A stretch of DNA of 60,939 bases from the NCBI GenBank assembly GCA_030054735.1, contig JASGVX010000110.1:1-60939 (forward strand), in the 5' to 3' direction. The first letter of the stretch is position 1. Each line of letters begins with the position of its first letter. The notes under the pieces were generated by a model that saw only the letters and a list, made by a program, of their open reading frames with translations, made no database searches and was not told the origin of the DNA. Made by a program: the position numbers and the translations under genes. Below are positions 17,532 through 25,731 of this stretch, piece after piece. This DNA is from Methanobacteriota archaeon (GTDB lineage: Archaea; Halobacteriota; Methanosarcinia; Methanosarcinales; Methanosarcinaceae).

Positions 17532-18214
17532 ACGGGCTGGCAATGAGGTTCGGGACTTCTGAAGTGTTCAAAAATGTAAGTTTCTCAGTAACTCGCGGAG
17601 AAACCCTTGGGCTTTTCGGTAGAAGTGGGTCAGGAAAAACCACGATTGGCAGATGTATTGTAGGGCTTGAAAAACCCACTGGAGGAGAAATCCTGGTACG
17701 GGGAGTGGATATACTGAAAATGGAAAAAAAAGAGTTTCGGAAACTGCGCCCTAAAATTCAGATGATATTCCAGCACCCTGAAACCTCTCTTGACCCGCGC
17801 ATGAAAGCTTTTGAAAACCTTATAGAGCCCCTGAAGCTCCATTCAGGTCTTAAGCGAGATGCCCTCATGAAACGGGGAGAGGAACTGGCCGAACTTACAG
17901 GGTTGCGCCCGGAACACCTTGCCCGTTATCCTGGCCACCTCAGCGGGGGGGAGATCCAGAGGGTAGTGCTTGCCAGGATCATGGCTTTATCCCCGGACTT
18001 TATAGTCGCTGATGAGCCCACTTCCATGCTTGATGTTTCAGTCCAGGCTCAGATCCTGCGCCTTATGCAGAAACTCCAGAGGGAGACAGGAGTTTCTTAC
18101 CTGCTTATCTCCCATGACCTTGAGGTGTTAAAGAATGTCTGCCACAGGATCGCCTACCTTGAAAACGGGACCATTACCTCAATTGAAACCATAAACAGAG
18201 GAATTAAAATATGA
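17507..18214 (+). CDS. ABC importer ATPase, NikE/DppF/OppF type (GTG start)
   Basis: 235 residues. Walker A GRSGSGKTTIG, signature LSGGEIQRV, Walker B FIVADEPTSMLD, H-loop LLISHDLEVL. I chose the GTG at 17507: GGAGGT sits eight bases upstream and the protein then begins (M)SLPVLKVNGLAMRFG, right at the ATPase fold. A longer frame from ATG 17456 would add 17 residues lying inside the previous gene. With the GTG start the two ATPase genes overlap by 25 bases. It lacks the long C-terminal extension of its partner, so only one of the pair may carry a cluster. Confidence 0.88.
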   Translation: MSLPVLKVNGLAMRFGTSEVFKNVSFSVTRGETLGLFGRSGSGKTTIGRCIVGLEKPTGGEILVRGVDILKMEKKEFRKLRPKIQMIFQHPETSLDPRMKAFENLIEPLKLHSGLKRDALMKRGEELAELTGLRPEHLARYPGHLSGGEIQRVVLARIMALSPDFIVADEPTSMLDVSVQAQILRLMQKLQRETGVSYLLISHDLEVLKNVCHRIAYLENGTITSIETINRGIKI

Positions 18215-18975
18215 GCACTCAGGAAAAACAGATAAAACAGACCATTGCCCGCATATGGGATGTCTCATCCGAGACCTATGACAGCCATGAAGGGCATGGG
18301 ATCCAGAGTAAAGCTGAACGAGAAGCCTGGAAAAATGTGTTTAAAAGTCTTCTTCCTCCGGGCAGGCTGAAAGTGCTTGACGTCGGCTGCGGGACATGTG
18401 AAGTTGGGCTTTTATTTGCTGAAATGGGACACCATGTCACAGGTCTTGACCTTTCTGAAAAAATGCTTGCAAAAGCAAGGGAAAAAGCTTCCAGAAGAGG
18501 GTTTGACAGTGTTTTCAAAAAAGGGGATGCTGAAGCCCCTCCCTTTGAGGCAAATTCATTCGATATAGTTGTTAACCGCCACCTCCTCTGGACTCTCCCG
18601 CATCCCGATACTGCGGTCCTGAACTGGAAAAAAGTTCTCAAGAAAGGAGGGAGGCTTATTGTTGTTGATGGGGTCTGGAATGACGGTTCACTCGAAACAA
18701 AGGCGAGAAGGCTTGTAAGTGATTTTTGCACTTTGCTTGCGGAAAGAAGGAATCCCAGAAAAGGGCACTACTCCAGAGAAATAGACAGCGAACTTCCTAA
18801 CCGTCACGGAGTCCCTTCTGAAAAAATGCTTGAATATTTCAGGGATGCGGGGTTCAAAAACGTCAGAGACCTGGACCTGAAAGATATTATGGAGCTTCAG
18901 AGAAAGGAAATGCCGTTCAGAAAACGGATAGCTTATAACTACACTTATCATCTGGTCTACGGAGAAAAAAATTAA
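18211..18975 (+). CDS. Class I SAM-dependent methyltransferase, last gene of the transporter unit
   Basis: 254 residues, overlapping the preceding ATPase gene by four bases (ATGA), which ties it to the operon. Motif I is VLDVGCGTCEVGLLFAEMGHHVTGLD; GDAEAPPFEANSFDIVVNRHLLWTLPHP and VVDGVW follow. Clear paralogue of the gene at 12210-12977, so the importer is bracketed by two copies that have since diverged (for example GCGTG versus GCGTC in motif I). Substrate unknown. The tight coupling suggests that it acts on the transported compound. Confidence 0.83.
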   Translation: MSTQEKQIKQTIARIWDVSSETYDSHEGHGIQSKAEREAWKNVFKSLLPPGRLKVLDVGCGTCEVGLLFAEMGHHVTGLDLSEKMLAKAREKASRRGFDSVFKKGDAEAPPFEANSFDIVVNRHLLWTLPHPDTAVLNWKKVLKKGGRLIVVDGVWNDGSLETKARRLVSDFCTLLAERRNPRKGHYSREIDSELPNRHGVPSEKMLEYFRDAGFKNVRDLDLKDIMELQRKEMPFRKRIAYNYTYHLVYGEKN

Positions 18976-19093
18976 AGATTTGAAGCTGAGTCCCAATTAA
19001 GGAGACTAAATCTTACTTTAAGGGTTTCTAACAATTGATGGAAGATAAAAGAGGAACTGCCCTCATTACTTAAGCCAACTGTTCCTTTCTTTA

Positions 19094-19777
19094 TCACTCT
19101 GCGATCTTGACAATAGCTGTTCTTTCAGCAATAACATTTCTGCCCTTGCGGTCAACAACCTTCAGATTTATTTCACTACCTGCTTTAAAACCGTAATTGT
19201 CAGAAGTGTTATCGTCCCCGTTCACACTAACTTTTACGCTGGACTCTACGGTCCCTACTGCACTGTCCCGCCCGCAGAGGACAAGCCTTTCCCCAACATC
19301 CCATAAGCCATCTTCAATAGTGGCTTTGTTGTTAACAACATAGTATTTGGTATTTTTTCCATTTTTGGTCAGATCCATGTAAAGAACCTGTATACTTCCT
19401 TCAATTCTTTTTCCAGTTCCTTCAGAAATACTTCCCTGGAAAGAATTTCCATATCCGAAAATCTTTATCGATATAGAGTCTAATGGAAGGGGATCTCCTC
19501 CCTCATGAATAAGGACAATCATGTTTTCTTCAAACCTGGCTCTATTAGCTAGTGGCCCAACTCCATAAAGCCCTCCTTCACAGGATTCAAGAGTAATTCT
19601 TGCCATAGGAGGCTGAAGGTTTTTGACTTTAGAGAAATCAACGCTGCTAACAACTACACCCACAAGTGCAAAGGTGATTAACAGAATGAGAAGAGAACCG
19701 ACAACAGGGGCTAGACCTTCCGGTACAGAGTTTAAGAAATAAGAGAATTTATCCCGGATCTTTTTCCAAGTTTTCAT
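19094..19777 (-). CDS. Type IV pilin-like / archaeal pilin N-terminal domain protein
   Basis: 227 residues. A short basic leader (KTWKKIRDKFSYF) precedes a hydrophobic helix, EGLAPVVGSLLILLITFALVG (residues ~20-41), the layout of archaeal class III-signal pilins and DUF1628-like proteins; cleavage would fall just before or within the GLAPVVG segment. The rest is an extracellular beta-rich domain (for example SIKIFGYGNSFQGSI, DGLWDVGERLVL, KVSVNGDD). No clear RBS, so it may be leaderless. No pilus ATPase or platform gene is nearby, so it is an orphan subunit or a surface protein using that signal. Confidence 0.65.
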   Translation of the reverse strand: MKTWKKIRDKFSYFLNSVPEGLAPVVGSLLILLITFALVGVVVSSVDFSKVKNLQPPMARITLESCEGGLYGVGPLANRARFEENMIVLIHEGGDPLPLDSISIKIFGYGNSFQGSISEGTGKRIEGSIQVLYMDLTKNGKNTKYYVVNNKATIEDGLWDVGERLVLCGRDSAVGTVESSVKVSVNGDDNTSDNYGFKAGSEINLKVVDRKGRNVIAERTAIVKIAE

Positions 19778-19879
19778 TAATAGAAAATATGTGAAGTATG
19801 GATAAATAATTACTCATTTGACGAACAATAGTAGAATTTAATTAAAAAATTAAAGATAAAAATAATATTTATTAAAAAG

Positions 19880-20743
19880 TTATTTCTTTTTTCTTTTTGC
19901 CTCCTTTTCGTATTCCTTTTCGAGCTCGAAGATTTCCCTGAATCTTTCAAGCTCGTTTCTGCTTCTGGAATAGCGTGAAAGTACCATAAAACCCCCGACG
20001 AGCAGGGCTAAAATTGCGGCAAAGAAATACATGGGTGCAGATTCAATATAATATTTTACCTGAATAGCTTTCTCATGTTCTCCCATTTTGGAAGAAATCC
20101 ACAGAAGAGTCTGCCTTCCATTCTCATCAAAACTTGTTTCAGATGGTTTAGGCCTTGCTATCCCGAAAACCCTGTTACCAGTAACGTAGCCTTCCGGGAG
20201 AACTACACGGATGAACTCGGAGTCAGGTTTCATAAATGTAAAACTCTGGGATCCGGGCGTATCAAGAGTGTACGCAATAAAACCTGTAACCGGCTCCTTA
20301 AATTCAAGGTTTACTACTTTCATTCCGCGGGTAACGCCCTGCGTGAGATTATAATTCACTTCAGAAACGTTGCTGCTATTTGAGAGCCTCATGAAGGTAT
20401 CTGAATTCGCAGCAGTTTTGTTTGCGGGTTCTACAAGAAGTACAAAGTTTTTAATAGGGTCCTTCTCAGGGCCCCCGCCAAGGGTTTCGGGAGGGAAGAT
20501 TTCAAGCTTGCTGCTATTTATGACAATATGGACAGCCTGCACTCCTGTTTTATCCTTCTGAATGTAGTATCTGGTGGTATTTTCTGGAATTCCATTCTCC
20601 CATTCATCCAGAAAAGCATCAAATTCATAGCTGGAGATGTTGCCAGGCTCCAGAGTGATCTCCTTTTTTTGGTCAATACAGCCTGATATGAAGACCACCA
20701 GCATGGCAAGGAGTGTAAATATACATTTTGTTTTCATTTTCAC
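19880..20743 (-). CDS. Membrane-anchored lipoprotein of unknown function (DUF5803-like)
   Basis: 287 residues. The lipobox FISGC places a lipidated cysteine at about residue 22. An extracytoplasmic beta-rich domain follows (ISSYEFDAFLDEW ... GFIAYTLDTPGSQSFTFMKPDSEFIRVVLPEGYVTGNRVFGIARP), then one C-terminal membrane helix (MYFFAAILALLVGGFMVLS) and a strongly basic cytoplasmic coiled tail (EREIFELEKEYEKEAKRKKK-type). The architecture resembles archaeal DUF5803 lipoproteins; I give that only as a likely match. Start is GTG 20743, with GGGGAG nine bases upstream. Confidence 0.6.
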   Translation of the reverse strand: MKMKTKCIFTLLAMLVVFISGCIDQKKEITLEPGNISSYEFDAFLDEWENGIPENTTRYYIQKDKTGVQAVHIVINSSKLEIFPPETLGGGPEKDPIKNFVLLVEPANKTAANSDTFMRLSNSSNVSEVNYNLTQGVTRGMKVVNLEFKEPVTGFIAYTLDTPGSQSFTFMKPDSEFIRVVLPEGYVTGNRVFGIARPKPSETSFDENGRQTLLWISSKMGEHEKAIQVKYYIESAPMYFFAAILALLVGGFMVLSRYSRSRNELERFREIFELEKEYEKEAKRKKK

Positions 20744-20930
20744 GGTAGAATTCTCCCCTGGGCGTAAAGCGATCTCTTTTCAGCCTGAAACAATTTTTTT
20801 AATTCTTATTTAGGCAGGGTCCGTAACAGGTCAGCTTTTATCCTATGCTTTCTCTTCTTAATAAACAAAACGGATATTCTGTCGGAAGAATAAATGTGAA
20901 TATCCCTTTTCCATCTCCTTCGTCTCAGGC

Positions 20931-21188
20931 TCAGGTTTTTGATTCATCTGAAGAACTTAAATATCTTTCTAGCATAGGCCAGTCAATTTTTTTGATATAT
21001 TTTGCCTGAAGCTTGGAAACGTAAAGAATATTACTGCCAAGAAGAATTTTCATATCAGAGGGTTTAGGAGATATTTCTCCTAGCGGAAGAAGCACAGGGC
21101 CTTCTGGAGAAGTGGAAAGCCTGAAGTCCTGTCCGCTTTTTCTTATGTAAGCCCTGACCTTTTCGTCAATTGAAAATGCCGGAATCAT
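20931..21188 (-). CDS. Small conserved-looking archaeal protein, unknown function
   Basis: 85 residues from ATG 21188 (a GTG at 21197 would add three residues; GGTG lies six bases upstream of the ATG). The sequence is soluble, with RAYIRKSGQDFRLSTSPEGPVLLPLGEISPKPSDM and KYIKKIDWPMLERYL. No family recognised. The gene is divergent from srp19, sharing the 21189-21363 spacer. Confidence 0.6.
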   Translation of the reverse strand: MIPAFSIDEKVRAYIRKSGQDFRLSTSPEGPVLLPLGEISPKPSDMKILLGSNILYVSKLQAKYIKKIDWPMLERYLSSSDESKT

Positions 21189-21363
21189 ATAAAACACCGT
21201 GCAGAAATTGTCCGGGAAAGATAAATAATTACAGGGTATAAGATTGAAAACGACGGAATCTTTTTACTGATAAACAGGAAACTCAGTAAGAAAAAAACCA
21301 CAAGAACTGCAAAAGCTGCCGGTCAGTTTAAATTTGATGAAAACAAATTAGGGAGAAGATAAC

Positions 21364-21675
21364 ATGATGATGAAAGATAAAGGAAAACTTGTAATCTGGC
21401 CTGCATATATCGATCAAAGCAAATCCAGAAGCAGCGGGAGGATCATCTCCCGAAAAAACGCCATAAAAGAGCCGCACCTTAATGAAATCAAAGAAGCTGC
21501 CAAACAGCTGGGCCTGAGCCCGGAAGTGGAGCCTGAGAAAGCCTATCCCAAATCCTGGTGGGAAGTTAGCGGAAGAGTGCTTGTAGACGATAAAGGTCCA
21601 AAGTCCATTATTGCAAAACAGATTGCTTTAGAAATTAAAAAAAAGAGGGGCCCGGAAGTACCCAAACGTCCATGA
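21364..21675 (+). CDS. srp19: Signal recognition particle 19 kDa protein
   Basis: 103 residues. The SRP19 RNA-binding signature is clear: KLVIWPAYIDQSKSRSSGRIISRKNAI followed by KAYPKSWWEVSGRVLV. It binds helices 6 and 8 of SRP RNA and prepares the site for SRP54. The start has several ATGs in a row (ATGATGATG); the first is given, although the RBS GGGAGAAG at 21353-21360 would serve any of them. Basic C-terminal tail as expected. Confidence 0.92.
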   Translation: MMMKDKGKLVIWPAYIDQSKSRSSGRIISRKNAIKEPHLNEIKEAAKQLGLSPEVEPEKAYPKSWWEVSGRVLVDDKGPKSIIAKQIALEIKKKRGPEVPKRP

Positions 21676-21737
21676 AATATAAAGAGAGCTTTAACATCGC
21701 TTTTCATTTAACCCGGATAGGCGGGGCCTAACCCTTG

Positions 21738-21832
21738 TTTTCCTTTTAGCTTTTTATAAGAGCATCTCATTTCCTTTTTAGCTTTTTATAAGGGTATCTC
21801 ATTTCCTTTTTAGCTTTTTATAAGGGTATCTC
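21738..21832. repeat. Three-copy ~32-bp tandem repeat at the 3' end of the Rnp4 gene
   Basis: Units at 21738-21768 (31 bp, diverged), 21769-21800 and 21801-21832 (32 bp each). The rightmost unit is the coding sequence for the last residues of Rnp4 (MRYPYKKLKR); the TGA stop at 21799-21801 spans the junction with the next unit. The two other units lie downstream of the gene and repeat the coding text without being translated. Confidence 0.85.
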
Positions 21833-22128
21833 ATTTCCTTTCCACACTGCTCGCAGGATATAACAATGAATCCTTCTTTTAGTCTGTAGCGAGCATTATA
21901 TCCAGGCATAAGAAACGTGTAGCAGTGCTTGCAAATCCTTCTTTTGATTTCCCCTGGAATTCCTATCCTGTTTCTCATGGATATATTTCGTATGAGCTGC
22001 ACGTAATGCCTGCTGCGCTCAGGTTTTTCTAAGAGCTCAGTTTTCGCAAGCTCAAAAAGCCGCCACATACGCTGGTGGGCTATGTTCTGAATAAGGTTTT
22101 TCTGCTGTTTCCTGGCTGCTCTGGGCAT
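21799..22128 (-). CDS. rnp4: Ribonuclease P protein component 4 (Rpp21/RPR2 family)
   Basis: 109 residues. Basic N-terminal helices (ARKQQKNLIQNIAHQRMWRLFELAKTEL) are followed by the zinc ribbon: CKHC about two-thirds along and CEQC near the end, typical of archaeal RNase P subunit Rnp4. With Rnp1 it binds the specificity domain of RNase P RNA. The 3' end of the gene has been tandemly duplicated (see the repeat at 21738-21832), leaving the reading frame intact. Confidence 0.9.
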   Translation of the reverse strand: MPRAARKQQKNLIQNIAHQRMWRLFELAKTELLEKPERSRHYVQLIRNISMRNRIGIPGEIKRRICKHCYTFLMPGYNARYRLKEGFIVISCEQCGKEMRYPYKKLKRK

Positions 22129-22246
22129 TGGTAAATCTATCCTGCTATTTTACTGGTATGAGAACCCTGTTTCTATGCACCTGCTGAACTCTCTTCCCTG
22201 CGCCTGTCAAAAGAGCCTCTTAGAGAAAGCTATTTCCAGGACAGGT

Positions 22247-23017
22247 TTAAAGGTCTTTTCTAATAAAAACTGGCTCAAGAACCCTATTATAGATCATCTT
22301 CTGAAGGTAGCAAACAGCTGGCAATTTGATCACAACTGCTTCTCTCTTGTCTCCTGCACTATGGACTCCTATTGATTCTTTTCCATCCGCTATCATGAAG
22401 AGTTCTTCATCATAATGGATCCCATCGATTACGATATTGTTTATGAAGTCTGCAAAATCTTTTGTAGTTTCTCTAAACTCAAATGGAAGTGACTTGAATC
22501 TGTCTGCTTCACTTACAATAAGGGTTAACCTGCAGGTTCTTTCCAGTTTTTTCAGTTCTGCTTCAAACTCCTGGAAGAACCAGGGACCGGATGCAAAAAC
22601 AATCAACTCTTCTTTTACCCCACTGAGAATTTCACGGATTCTATTTTTCATCCCCCATTCACTCTGTATACACCAGACTGGAGAAGTTTTTGGGAGCTTA
22701 TAACTTAATTCATTGAGCTGGTCAAGGGTATCTATTGCACAGTTGATGAATTCATCTTTTATCTTGCTTATTACCTGCTTGGGGTCAACTGCACGGAAAT
22801 ATGTCGGTGAACCCTGTCGTACTTCCAGAAAACCTTTTTTCGCAAGTACTTTAAGGATCTCATATATTTTGGCTCTTGGCACATTCGTGAGTTCATGGAT
22901 CTCCCTGGCAGTAGCCTCTCCCAAACTGACAAGCCCTGCATAAGCTTTTGCCTCATTTTCGGTTAGCCCAAGCGTTTCGAGGTTTCGAATTAACTGAGAA
23001 TTGATTTGCGAAAACAT
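22247..23017 (-). CDS. TrmB-family transcriptional regulator
   Basis: 256 residues. Residues ~10-75 form the TrmB winged helix (LETLGLTENEAKAYAGLVSLGEATAREIHELTNVPRAKIYEILKVLAKKGFLEV). The C-terminal part (REILSGVKEELIVFASGPWFFQEFEAELKKL) matches the PLD-like effector domain found in many TrmB proteins; the sugar-binding domain of true TrmB is not obvious. Divergent from the RND exporter operon and likely to regulate it and itself; an inverted repeat lies directly before its start codon. Confidence 0.85.
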   Translation of the reverse strand: MFSQINSQLIRNLETLGLTENEAKAYAGLVSLGEATAREIHELTNVPRAKIYEILKVLAKKGFLEVRQGSPTYFRAVDPKQVISKIKDEFINCAIDTLDQLNELSYKLPKTSPVWCIQSEWGMKNRIREILSGVKEELIVFASGPWFFQEFEAELKKLERTCRLTLIVSEADRFKSLPFEFRETTKDFADFINNIVIDGIHYDEELFMIADGKESIGVHSAGDKREAVVIKLPAVCYLQKMIYNRVLEPVFIRKDL

Positions 23018-23018
23018 C

Positions 23019-23037
23019 TGTTACCCCTAAAGTAACA
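23019..23037. promoter_or_regulatory. Inverted repeat immediately upstream of the TrmB-family gene, candidate operator
   Basis: TGTTAC (23019-23024) and GTAACA (23032-23037) with a 7-bp spacer, one base before the regulator's ATG. A second, weaker set lies nearby: CTATCT/AGATAG around 23056-23076 and a duplicated GATAGATTAT at about 23072-23091. Placement between the divergent genes fits a regulator site. Confidence 0.45.
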
Positions 23038-23370
23038 ATAGATTTAAATCTTTTCTATCTATTAATAGCAGATAGATTATGATAGATTATAACATAAAGG
23101 AATGGTGAAAATTTAATTTCAAACACTTATACCCCATATTGTCATTAATGATATTGGGAAGTGTGGTTATAGAGCCATTAGCAAAGTGAAAACTTGAAGT
23201 CATATTTCAAATATTCCTGAGCAATTATTCCAACAGCTTATATGAGAGAAATATATATATCCATATATTGAACAGGAACCTCCAGCCCAAAAGAAAAATC
23301 GGCAGGTTAAAGATTTTAAACAGGCTTCCTGAACTACACTTCGTACAAAAAATTTAGAGAGGAGTCAATT

Positions 23371-25731
23371 ATTAAAAAATCTTTTGAAAAACTGGGGTTT
23401 TTTATTCAAAATAACCGTTTTTCCGTACTCCTGGTAGCCTTCCTCTGTATAATCTTAGCGATACAGGGAGCACAGTTAATCGAGATGAAATCAGGAACGG
23501 ATACTTTTGTCGGAAAAAACTCTCCTCTCTACCAGAATTATGATCACCTTTATAAGAATATATTTCAGACTCAATCTATCGTGGTAATGGTAGAGGGCAA
23601 TGATGTGAGGAATGCTGCTCTGATGGGGGCTGTAGATAGGCTGGAACATCAGCTAGGAGCAACAGATGGAGTAATTGAGACTACAAGCCCTGCTTCCCTG
23701 ATAAAAAAAATCAACCACCGGATGACAGGGAGAAGCAAACTTCCTGAAAGCAATGAAGAAATTAAAGCTATCATAAATGGAAATCCTGAGATTTTCAGCC
23801 ATATTATTCCTGACAATACCCATATGTTAATTCTGGTAGTTATGGCCGGTTCAACCAGTGACAAAGCTCAGGAAGACATCCTTACTGCCACTGAAGACGC
23901 GGTCTCGTTTGCGAATTTTCCACCATCTTATAATGTCATTGTCACAGGCGAACCGGCATTCGGAATCTCCATGAACTATGAGATAAATTCCAGTATGGGA
24001 GTTCTTTTAGGGATTTCAGCTGTATTTATGCTTCTTGTACTGCTTCTTGTATTCAGGCATGCCCGCTGGTGTGTTCTTCCACTGCCAATCGTTCTCCTGG
24101 GTATTGTTTATACTTTTGGGGCTATGGGTTATGTCGGAATTCCAATGTCAATGGTTTCCATGGCTGCATTCCCAATCCTTATAGGTGTAGGGATTGACTA
24201 TGCAATTCAGTTCCATAACAGGCTTGAAGAAGAGCTTGTGGATAAAGGAAACAAAACAAGAGCAGTAATAGAAACCGTAAAACACACAGGCCCTGCAGTG
24301 CTTATAGCTCTGACAATGACAGCACTTGGCTTTGTCTCACTAATAACATCCACAGTGCCAATGGTCCAGGATTTTGGGAAACTGCTCCTCTTAGGCATTA
24401 TCATGTGTTATATTTCTTCCATATTTGTAGGGGTTACAATGCTTTCAATATTTGATAGCTACTCAGACAGAAACCCCTTGAGGAAAATAGCAAAAAAAAT
24501 AAAGCCTTTAAATCCGGAAAAAAAGAAAAAGCCTGAAGAAGAGAGTGAAAGCGACCGCGCAATAGGGAGATTTCTCCAGAAAATTACCAATATAACAATC
24601 AAATACGATGTTATCGTACTGGGAATTGGATGCTTGCTATGTTTTGGCGGCCTCTACCTCGACCAGTCCGTACCAATTGAGACTGATGTTCAGAGTTTTG
24701 TGCCTCAGAATATGCCTTCCCTTGTGGATCTCAGACACCTGGGAAATATCATGGGTGGGAGTGAGGAACTGAATCTTATCATTAAGGTTGAGGACACAGC
24801 AAACCCGGATGTTCTGAAATGGATTGATAAGTTTTCCGAAAATGAAGTGGAGTCCAATAGGCATATTTACAGCGCTTCGAGCATTGTAGACCTCGTAAAG
24901 GAATATAATGGAGGAGTGATTCCTGACACCAGCCAGGAGATAAAAGATATTTATTCAATGATCCCAAAGTCTCAAAAAGACCGCTATACCTACGGGAAAA
25001 ATATGCTGCTTCTGAATTTAAATATAGGAAATGCGGTTGCAGATATCAAGTTAACGGGAATTAAAGAGCTTACAAACATCGTCAAACAGGATTTACAGTG
25101 GATGCCAGCTCCACCAGGCAGCACAGTTACGATTACCGGGAACTCAGTGGTCTTAATGGAGGTAATTACCGCTCTTACTACCGGGAGAGTAGCAATGACT
25201 TTCCTTGGCCTTTTACTCGTGCTCATAGGGCTCTTTATTGTCTACAGAGACTGGGTGAAAGCTCTCGTCCCTGTGATCCCGATGCTTATAGTTATCGGCT
25301 GGTCAGGAGGGGTAATGAGCTATCTGAATATCGACTACACTCCAATAACAGCAACTCTTGGAGCTCTTATTCTGGGAGTTGGGTCCGAGTATGCCATCCT
25401 CATGATGGAGCGTTACTTTGAGGAAAAAGATAAAGGACTGAGTCCTATAGAAGCAATTAATAGAGCCAGTTCCAAAATAGGGAGTGCAATTGTTGCTTCA
25501 GGAGCTACAACAGTATTTGGGTTCATGGCTTTGCTTGCATCTCCTTTCCCAATGATATCCGACTTTGGTACGGTTACGGTTATTGATATCACGCTGACAC
25601 TCCTGGCAACCTTTGTGTTTTTCCCGCCACTTATAATCCTTCTTGATACCTGGCGCGATAAAAGAAAAGGAGCAAAGACAGCAGAAATACAGCCTGACAC
25701 AAAAAAACAAATTCAGGGGGCCGAAATATGA
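23371..25731 (+). CDS. RND-superfamily exporter, HAE3/MMPL type, apparent ATT start
   Basis: About 786 residues in this reading. Two repeats of the RND plan: an N-terminal helix, a large external loop, then five helices (VLLGISAVFMLLVLLLVF ... MAAFPILIGVGIDYAIQF), a second helix after a cytoplasmic linker rich in Lys/Glu (PEKKKKPEEESESDR), a second loop and a second set (ITATLGALILGVGSEYAILM). The first ATG (23485) would delete the first helix (NNRFSVLLVAFLCIILAIQ), so translation must begin upstream; the only position with a good RBS (AGGAG at 23360-23364) is ATT 23371, or the adjacent ATT 23368. HAE3 proteins export lipids or hydrophobic compounds. Coupled by ATGA to the next gene. Confidence 0.85.
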   Translation: MKKSFEKLGFFIQNNRFSVLLVAFLCIILAIQGAQLIEMKSGTDTFVGKNSPLYQNYDHLYKNIFQTQSIVVMVEGNDVRNAALMGAVDRLEHQLGATDGVIETTSPASLIKKINHRMTGRSKLPESNEEIKAIINGNPEIFSHIIPDNTHMLILVVMAGSTSDKAQEDILTATEDAVSFANFPPSYNVIVTGEPAFGISMNYEINSSMGVLLGISAVFMLLVLLLVFRHARWCVLPLPIVLLGIVYTFGAMGYVGIPMSMVSMAAFPILIGVGIDYAIQFHNRLEEELVDKGNKTRAVIETVKHTGPAVLIALTMTALGFVSLITSTVPMVQDFGKLLLLGIIMCYISSIFVGVTMLSIFDSYSDRNPLRKIAKKIKPLNPEKKKKPEEESESDRAIGRFLQKITNITIKYDVIVLGIGCLLCFGGLYLDQSVPIETDVQSFVPQNMPSLVDLRHLGNIMGGSEELNLIIKVEDTANPDVLKWIDKFSENEVESNRHIYSASSIVDLVKEYNGGVIPDTSQEIKDIYSMIPKSQKDRYTYGKNMLLLNLNIGNAVADIKLTGIKELTNIVKQDLQWMPAPPGSTVTITGNSVVLMEVITALTTGRVAMTFLGLLLVLIGLFIVYRDWVKALVPVIPMLIVIGWSGGVMSYLNIDYTPITATLGALILGVGSEYAILMMERYFEEKDKGLSPIEAINRASSKIGSAIVASGATTVFGFMALLASPFPMISDFGTVTVIDITLTLLATFVFFPPLIILLDTWRDKRKGAKTAEIQPDTKKQIQGAEI

